DNA of 34,495 nucleotides. Origin: Cyanophora paradoxa (lineage: Eukaryota > Glaucocystophyceae > Cyanophorales > Cyanophoraceae). A program made the translations under genes and the position numbers. Under the pieces are notes generated by a model that searched no databases, was not told where the DNA came from, and saw only the letters and a list, made by a program, of their open reading frames with translations. Positions 27,597 through 34,495 of the stretch are shown here, in pieces; within the stretch, counting starts at the first letter, position 1; each line of letters starts with the position of its first letter. The stretch is taken from contig QPMI01000124.1 of NCBI GenBank assembly GCA_004431415.1, forward strand, positions 1 through 34,495. The letters run 5' to 3'.

Positions 27597-30172
27597 ATGA
27601 ACAAAATCGAGAAATTCGCCACCCTGTTGAAAATGCTACATTCCTTAGTACTCTCATTGGTGATCGCAACAAGGTCACCCATGTATTTGATTCTGCTGAA
27701 GATGCCCTTGAAGCAATTGATAATAGCAAGGTCAAGACCTGGGCTGAATGCATTCAGCCTGAACAAGTGACCAGAGTTTACCTGGACCTGGATAAATTCG
27801 CTGATTTGAAGGAGAATATTGCTGATAACTATGCTGAGGCTGAAACTGTTGTAAGAGAGATGAGAGATAAGCTATGGAAGCGATCTGGGACCACTTCGAT
27901 TAACGATATTGCTGTTGCAGTTCGCCATAGAAGGTTTATTTGATCAAGGAGGATGTCACCAAGTTCAAGATCTCAGCCCACTTTATCATTAAATCGCTTG
28001 CATGCAAACATGAAGATATCCCCAAGCTTTTCAAAGCTATGGGATTGGTGAAAAATGAGGATTATGACAGTGGAGTTACAGCTCCACACAGAACCTTATC
28101 TGCCTCAATTGCTGCAAAGGTGAGACTCTGGATGCTCAAAATAAATCAAAGAAAGATGTTGATAAAAACGTTTGCTTTAAGAAATTCGTTGACTGTGACA
28201 AAGTGTTAATGCGAAATGAGGACTTCTTTGTATCTTTCTTCTCAGCTTCTACTAAACTTGTGGATGAATCGAATATTTCTGCATTCGCAAATTATAGCCC
28301 TGAGCCAAAACCAGTTAAAAAGGAGCCAAAAAGTGATAAAGTGAAGACTGAGAAGGTAGAAGCTGAAAAAGACACTGAACCCGACAATCCTGTTACTTTC
28401 GAACTGCTACAAAGTGTTATAATGGGTCTGAATGGTGAGAGAGCTAATGAGTATAAAACTTGGATTGATGTAGGACTGGTCATCATCAATGTTGGGGAAG
28501 ACAACAAGTTCACCCCTAAAATGCAAGCTGAACTCTTCCACCAATTCTCAGAACAGAGTGACAAGTATGATTATGATGAATGCCAGGAGAAGTTTACACA
28601 GCTTCGCAGAAGCAAGAAGAAGGCTGAGCCTGGCAAAGTGTTGACCTTCAAATCCTTGGTTTATTGGTTGAGCAAAGATAACAATGAGCTTTTCAAGGAA
28701 CTCTTCCCAAAAAGTATGCATTCCTACCAGAGGACACAGATGAAATCGATTACAAGACTGCAAGTATCCCTCCTTTGGCTGAACATTACAATGTGCATAA
28801 GAGGTATTTCAATGCTCGAATGCATCATGTTGAAAATGTTGGTTGTGTGATGCTCTGGGATGAACAACTACTTTGCTGGATGCCAAAGATATGGGAAGCT
28901 CTCTACAAAGCATTTCCCCATTTGATGCATAAGGTGATTGTCAATGAGGGAACAGATAATGAGAAAGAGAAATGGGAGCAATCATTTAGGAAATGGATTG
29001 TGATCCAACAGCCACAAGATCAACTTACATGGATTTCCTTCCCCCTCCTGCTACTCTCAGTGCAAAATGCAAGTCTGTATTTAATCTCTATCCAGGAATG
29101 AAGGTCGACCATCAGCAATTCGAAAATGCTCCAGAGGATGTAACTGCTGAGATGATTAAGCCTTCCTAGATCACTTGTCTTAATGTCTGGTGAGGATCAA
29201 AATACCTATGAATATCTATTGAAATGGTTTGCCCACATGCTGCAAAAGCCTGGGAACTCAATGGAGTATCCTTAATCTTCATTGGTGAACAGGGAACTGG
29301 TAAGAATGTGTTGGTTGATACTTTCCAAAAGAAGATACTTGGAGATGCCCTGAGTTATGCAACTGGAAAGCCAAAAGAGGATCTGTTTGGTCGATTTGCC
29401 CACAATAGAGAGGATAAGATCTTGATTGTTGTGAATGAAGCCTCAGGCAAGGACACATTCGAAAATAATGATATGCTCAAAGATCTCATTACTTCTGATA
29501 AGATGTTATTGAACACAAAGGATAGATTCATACACAAAAAGCAACTTTGCCAGGATATATTTACCAGCAATAATAACATTCCAGTGAAAATTGAAGCTGG
29601 AATAGGCGATTTGTGGTTGTTGAAGTTAGTAAGAAATTCGCAAAGGATAGGTCATACTTCTTCCACTTGTAAAATGGCTAAATGATCACTGCAATATTCG
29701 AAACATTGCCCACTATTTGAGAACCAAAGTGACTGTGAGGATGTGAACTGGATTGCTGATAGACCCCTTACAAATAAATACTATTTAGCCCAACAGGTGT
29801 GCGCTCCAATCATCCTTATGTTCACTAAGTGGCTTGTGGATCGAGGCTTAATTTCCGAGAATAAATGCAAGTCTGGTAGCCTTGTGGAAACCTGGAAATG
29901 GTTCCAGGATTCATTACCAGCAATAAATATAAAAACGATATAATAGTCGCAGGTATTATACTGAAATGAGAAGTGTGACATATATCCAAGTGAAAACTAC
30001 AAATGGTAAGCAATACTATCATTTCCTATTCCCACAAGTATTTGAGGAATTCAGAAAGATGAAGCTTGTAGATGATGAGACCATTGAGGAAGAAGCTAAT
30101 CCAAGGATGAAACAAGACCTACCTGCTGCTGATCCTGATGCATCAGATTATGATTCTGATGTTGAAGTTTAG
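27597..30172 (+). CDS. Primase-helicase: AEP primase, PriCT-2-like and SF3 helicase domains (many frameshifts)
   Basis: A gene of about 860 codons broken into at least seven frame segments. The N-terminal part has TRVYLDLDKF (about 27770), the Asp motif of archaeo-eukaryotic primases, and KFKISAHFII (about 27965), the S-x-H motif. A middle part (28380-28700) with YKTWIDVGLVI and FHQFSEQSDKYD fits a PriCT-2-like domain. The helicase part has Walker A GEQGTGKN (29284-29307), Walker B-like ILIVVNEA (about 29417), and IFTSNNNIPVKIE (about 29558), the SF3 motif C region. It synthesises primers and unwinds DNA at the fork. The start is uncertain: the first ATG in a compatible position is 27597, while the frame is open from 27566 at a TTG. 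The gene ends at 30172 with an acidic tail. Confidence 0.8.
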
Positions 30173-30185
30173 GTTTACTCAAAAG

Positions 30186-30283
30186 TGACTCATGGTTGAC
30201 TCAAATTTATCATAAAAGACCAAACAGTCTTTTTATTTATGTTTATTTATCGATTAGGTTGACTAAGTGGGGGAGTTGACTCA
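30186..30283. promoter_or_regulatory. TGACTCA cluster and hairpin between helicase and polymerase genes
   Basis: TGACTCA occurs three times (30186-30192, 30197-30203, 30277-30283) with a near-copy TGACTAA at 30260-30266. TGACTCA is the site bound by AP-1/Gcn4-type bZIP factors in eukaryotes. A hairpin AAAAGAC-caaaca-GTCTTTT (30214-30233) followed by a T-rich run lies within the cluster, 41 bases after the helicase stop. The cluster may control the polymerase gene starting at 30418, and the hairpin may end the helicase transcript. No gene is seen in 30173-30417. Confidence 0.4.
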
Positions 30284-30417
30284 TTTTTTCACAGATTCTG
30301 AAAGAGGACTCTGCCCTAAAAAGAAATAAAAAGTGCCTCAACTCACCACTAAGTCCACTTGCGTTTAAAATGCTCTAAAATACAATATCCCCTTAGAATA
30401 GGAACAAGTTAGGAATA

Positions 30418-33400
30418 ATGCCCGAATTCCAACAAACTCATAAGGGAGAAGAAATGGAACTCATGGGATTGCTGGGAACACTTTATGCAGCCCATGAAAT
30501 AAACAGAGGCTGAATATGACCGGGAAATAGATTTAATTGCAAAGGGTAGACCCACTTTAGCCAGATTAACCAGAAAAGCAAATAACCTATATGATAAAAT
30601 TGAAACCTGATGAACTGGATCGCCTAAGGCAAATAGAACCTGAGGCAGAAGATGGAACAGCCATGAATGAATTATATCGCTGGCTCACTTACAGAGCCAG
30701 AAGGGAAGTTGTTGTAGATGTGATTGAATTCCTGGACAGAATTGCTACATCCCTTCCTAATCGATTAAAGCAGGGTTTAGATCAATTCAGGGCAATCAAG
30801 GTTCGCTTGTCTTTATCTGCAAGTTCGTAAAAGTGAGCAATCCACAGGTTTGGATATCGAAATACATTTACAGTGATTATTTGTATTAACCAGGTCGAGA
30901 AATATTCGAACTGAGCTGAATAAAGCAGCCCAAATGTGTCAAGAGCAGATGAATGTGGTTGATAGCTATCGCTTGGAAAGAATCGAAATACTCAGAGTGG
31001 CTATTATGAGTTATTCCAACTGGTGGATGCTTTCTACAAACCCCAGAGTGGATTGCTAGGAAGAGAGCCACAGTGAATATTCGAAATATAGATGATTCCT
31101 GCTTCGAAAATGCAATTTTGGCATATATTCACAGAAAAGCGATAAACTCCCATAAGAGAATGAGCTTTCACAATATCGCAAATGGAAATACTCAGCAATC
31201 GCTTATAATCCGCTGGCTCTGAATTTCGATAACATCCCATTCCCTGTTTGCCTGTGATGCTAGATATTGATAAATTCGAGGCTCAAATGCAGGCATTAGC
31301 ATTAATATATTTGGAATCGATGGAGAGGTTATTTATCCCCTGCATCAATCCAGTAACCCAGGCAGAAAGCATAAGGTTAATCTCATGCTGTATTTGATGA
31401 TGAAGGGAATGGTCATTATATTACAATCATGTCCCTTTCAAGATTATTGAAAGTAAACATGAAACATACAATGATCAGAAGTTACACTACTGTGACACAT
31501 GCTTATCGATTCAGGTCTGAGGCTAAACTCACTGCTCATGTGGACTCAAATAGATGCATTGATGGAGACTCTCAAAGGGAATCACCCTAAACCTGAGACC
31601 ACCATAGAGTTTGGACTGAAAAACCTCAGAAAACTGTTTGGCTTCCTGTTGTGGTTACTGCAAGATTGAACATAGAAGCATCCCCATTGATGCATCGAAT
31701 CCAAGAGGGAAGTCTCAGCAGTCAACCTTAGAGTAGTCACTGGGGAAGATGTTCAAGATTTTCGATTTGAGGGCAGGATCCAATGGGAGGTCTGTTTGAA
31801 TGCTTGGAGTCCAAAGCAAGAGAACTAATCGATTTCCTGTTACCAATATTCCTATGAATGAACTCACAGATGAGCAGAAAGAATTTACAGAGCTACCAAA
31901 AACTGTTACCTTTGCAGTGAGAGGTTCACTAAGGAGAACTTTAAATGCAGAGATCATGATCACCACACAGGTCATACATTGCTCCTGCTGCAGAAACTGC
32001 AATCTCCATAGGAGAATCTCAAAGCAAACCAAAGTAGCAGTGGTTGTTGACCAAATGGATGACTGTGGGCATTCATTTTCAGAAAAATAGCAGGTTGGGA
32101 GATAAAACGAATCGAAATCCTTCAAAAAACTTTGATCAATACCTTTCATTGCAATGGGGTCTTTACAAGTTCATTGATGCAAGTAATTTCATGGACTTTG
32201 GGGCTGCTGATGTGAATGAGTTAATGAGCAAATTCCAAGCTTTCAGAAGGCTTCACACTCAGTATATGGACTTGACCCAGTTCATATGTATCTGCACCTG
32301 GGCTATCTTGGATGCTATGTTAAGGACCACCAAGGCAAAATAGAGCTTATAGTGATGTAGAGCAATACGAATTTGTTGAGAGGGGAATCAGGGTGGCTTT
32401 GCAACAATGCCTTGCAGGTATGCTGAGGCTGATGGTGAAAACTCCACATTATGCTGTTTGATGCTAACAACTTGTATGGCTACTGTTTGAGTAGCCAATT
32501 CAGTTGGTGATTTTAGATGGGAGACCGAATTCAACCCACAAGATAACAGATCCAGTTTCCTAGAAGTTGATCTGGAATACCCAATAAGGCTGTATCTAGA
32601 TCACAGTGATTCCCCTAATTATTAACAAGAAATAGTAGAATATGCGGAATTATCACAATATCAAAAGAGCCTATTAGATCTCTCAGGAGAAGAGCTTGAT
32701 AAAACCCAAAGCTAACTGCAACCTTTGGTTCGTGACAAACTATGTGATTTCTGGCCTCTTCTGCAATACCTGTTGGGCAAGGGAAATTGAGAAAAGTCCA
32801 CAGGGTCTATCATTTACTGTGGCTCCTGTAATGAAATCTTATTGTACTGAACACTGAGATGAGAAGGAAAGCAGTGAATAAATTCGAGGCTGATTTCTAT
32901 AAGCTCATGAATACTCAATCTATGGGAAATGCATTGAATCTGCAGAGGTAGATCTGTGGTAAGATTGCAAATACTGAGAAGTATTTATGAAATATGCAGC
33001 TTCCCCATTGGTGAAATCAACAAGCCCCATAAACGAAAAAGCAGTTGCCTTTGAGTTTTACAAAGCATGTGAACTAGATAAGCCTGTTGCAATTGGGGCT
33101 TATGTTTTGGATGCAGCCAAACTGCATAATTACAGTTCTTCTATGATACTGTAAGGTCCAATGGTCAAAGCAAGTTACTATTCCATGATACTGATTCCTT
33201 TTGTCTATATATCGAATCTTAAGACCCTCAAAAAGGACCTATGAGAATATATCCTTTATCTGGACTTAGGAGGACCTAACAGAATGACCCCAGGTAAATA
33301 CAAAAATGAGATGCCAGGTTCTGCATATTGGAGTATGTTAGGTCTGAGAGCAAAGTTTACAGTTTCAGACACTGCTGAGATTGAGAGGAAGTAAGCTCTC

Positions 33401-33622
33401 TCTCTCCACTGAGGAACTCCAATTTAATGATTTTAAGCAGTGTTTATTTGCAGGTATCAGCAAGACTGTGACTGCAAAGCAGAAGAGAAGGGCAGATCAC
33501 ACAATAATAGATCTGTGAGTAGAAGGGTTGCCCTAAACTGCTTTGATGCAAAGAGATACATCTTACCAGATGGTATTAATTCTGTTCCTTTAATTAAGAG
33601 ATGCCAGCAACTGGAAGAATAG
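30418..33622 (+). pseudogene. polB: Protein-primed type DNA polymerase B, Polinton family (heavily frameshifted)
   Basis: About 1,070 codons in many short frame segments. Polinton landmarks appear in order. KRATVNIRNIDDSCFENAIL (about 31060) matches the KRA-x-x-NI-x-N-x-D-x-x-CF segment. HYCDTC and the following FRSEAKLTAH (about 31480-31545) form a Cys/His motif. CYLCSERF then KCRDHDHHTG (31904-31975) form a second. LSLQWGLYKFIDASNF (about 32140) precedes the palm. Palm motif A is FDANNLYGYC (about 32460), motif B SIYGKCIES (about 32918) and the catalytic DTDS is at 33187-33198. DAKRYILPDGI (about 33548) marks the C-terminal end. It replicates linear DNA from a protein primer. The 30418-30830 segment is placed in this gene by size and by its link into a typical N-terminal region; it could be a separate small gene. 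Confidence 0.85.
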
Positions 33623-33656
33623 TTAGGAAGAACACTGAGCAACTGCAAGGTAACCT

Positions 33657-34495
33657 ATGCCATCACAGTTCAAAGGAGAAAAGGGGAATCTCGAATTGTA
33701 AAAAATCAGAGATGAAAGAGCTTGTCCCAGTAGAGATCCAGTTGCTATTGCAGTGAAAGAAACTAGCAAGATTGCCAAGAGATTCTATGATGTGAGAACT
33801 GGTTACAAAGGGCTTCAAGCTATGAGGGCTGAGTTACCAGATGAATCCTATAAGCAGTTGCAAGAGTTCTATAAAAACAAGAGGTTGTTCAGATCAATGC
33901 ACCTGCTATATCTAGGAAGAGAGATCCATGGTCCAATAAGGCAACCCTTGATACCTATGTGATTGATTTGCTCTTTTTCCCAGCTTATAAGAAACAAAAC
34001 AATGGCTATGATACCTTTATGACTGCTAATGGAATCAACACTGAGAACTGGATATATCATACCTATAGAGATAATCAGCTCCACTACATTAGCTGCATTT
34101 AAGCAGCTTGAATGAGAGTGGCAAGACCCATAGTAAAAGTTCAATCAGATGCTGGGAGTGAGTTCCAAAATCGAATATTCCAGGAGTATTTATCTAGTAA
34201 ATTCATAGAAACCAAGTGAGTGGAACTGCAGACCATAGAAGCCAAGGTCGAATTGAAGCTTTAACAAGCAGATTAAGAGACTGATCACAACTACTGCATA
34301 GCTAATAACACAGCTAGATTCTTTGATGTGTTAGGTGATATTGAGTATAATTACAATAATACAGTTCACTCAGCTACTAAGATGAAGCCAGGCGAAACTA
34401 CAGAGGAGCATTATAGGTATATAGTGGGATTAGAAGATGAAAGATTCAGAAATCAATAGCTTATCTTGATACCATGCAGCCTGGCATGTTTGTTA
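33657..34495 (+). pseudogene. Retroviral-type (rve, DDE) integrase, Polinton family; frameshifted and cut by window end
   Basis: It starts near MPSQFKGEKG at 33657, 34 bases after the polymerase stop, and runs off the right edge. RFYDVRTGYKGLQAM (about 33780) matches the N-terminal fY-x-x-x-x-G motif of Polinton integrases. VQSDAGSEFQNRIFQEYL (about 34140-34190) contains the second catalytic Asp, GRIEAL (about 34245) the catalytic Glu, and YNYNNTVHSATKMKPGE (about 34350) the conserved YN-x-x-x-HS-x-x-x-x-P segment. The first Asp is probably in the TYVIDLLF segment near 33957. It inserts the element into the host genome. Breaks occur about every 50-150 bases. Any chromodomain would lie beyond the window. 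Confidence 0.85.

Larger units (their letters stand above)
10050..34495. mobile_element. Integrated Polinton/Maverick-type virus, right end outside window
   Basis: The start is approximate. The set of a retroviral-type integrase, a protein-primed type DNA polymerase B, a double jelly-roll major capsid protein, a penton-like protein and an FtsK/A32-type packaging ATPase defines the Polinton/Maverick/adintovirus/virophage lineage by established knowledge. At least 24.4 kb is present, within the usual size of these elements. Base composition changes sharply from the GC-rich flank. Genes form a leftward block (10.4-18.6 kb) and a mainly rightward block (18.6 kb to the end). Terminal inverted repeats could not be tested because only one end is visible. 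Confidence 0.9.

Noticed and set aside
18633-33622. Programmed ribosomal frameshifting, introns or a variant genetic code as explanation for broken frames
   Set aside because: Breaks are too many and scattered, there are no consistent slippery sites or splice signals, and intact genes use all three stops as stops. Single-base losses explain each resolved case.
33657-34495. LTR retrotransposon origin for the integrase
   Set aside because: No reverse transcriptase or gag-like sequence is nearby. The gene directly follows a Polinton-type PolB and has the Polinton-type N-terminal segment.
1-34495. tRNA or rRNA genes
   Set aside because: I saw no cloverleaf with conserved T-loop and anticodon arms and no rRNA core sequences on either strand; a covariance-model search would be needed to exclude them fully.

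Overview
The window joins two very different kinds of DNA. Bases 1 to about 9,650 are GC-rich, CpG-rich and essentially gene-free eukaryotic DNA. They hold palindrome-rich intergenic sequence, one small inverted-repeat transposon (441-841) and a 6 kb satellite array of about 36 copies of a 170-182 bp unit (about 3171-9350). From about 9,950 to the right edge the DNA is AT-rich and densely coding. This part is an integrated DNA virus of the Polinton/Maverick group. The host cannot be named from the sequence; a microbial eukaryote with a GC-rich genome is my inference. The standard genetic code fits all genes.

Layout of the viral part. Near the left end lie a perfect 28-bp inverted repeat (9975-10047), AT-rich palindromes and short iterated motifs (10218-10440). 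Then comes a leftward block (10.4-18.6 kb): an S-adenosylmethionine decarboxylase, a frameshifted zinc-finger protein, four paralogous fibre-like proteins (two ending in a C1q-like domain), a small protein, and a 1,097-residue phage-tail-fibre-like protein with three classes of internal repeat. A 43-bp bidirectional promoter (18590-18632) separates this from a mostly rightward block. That block holds a patatin-type phospholipase with a discoidin-like domain, a penton/minor capsid protein (leftward), a second minor-capsid-like protein, the double jelly-roll major capsid protein, a zinc-finger PD-(D/E)XK-like nuclease, the FtsK/A32-type packaging ATPase, several small proteins including two AT-hook paralogues, a primase-SF3 helicase, a protein-primed type DNA polymerase B, and a retroviral-type integrase cut by the window end.

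How they fit together. Integrase plus PolB define a self-replicating, integrating element. Capsid protein, pentons and ATPase make it virion-forming. The fibre cassette, with lectin-like, C1q-like and metal-binding HxH repeats, probably supplies host recognition. The phospholipase-discoidin protein is a candidate for membrane penetration or exit. SAM decarboxylase points to polyamine manipulation. I did not recognise a maturation protease.

State of the genes. The fibre block (11.1-18.6 kb), nuclease and ATPase are open. Most other genes are broken by frameshifts, very densely beyond about 27.5 kb. Every shift I could resolve is the loss of exactly one base, which looks more like uncorrected assembly deletions than ordinary pseudogene decay, although decay is not excluded.
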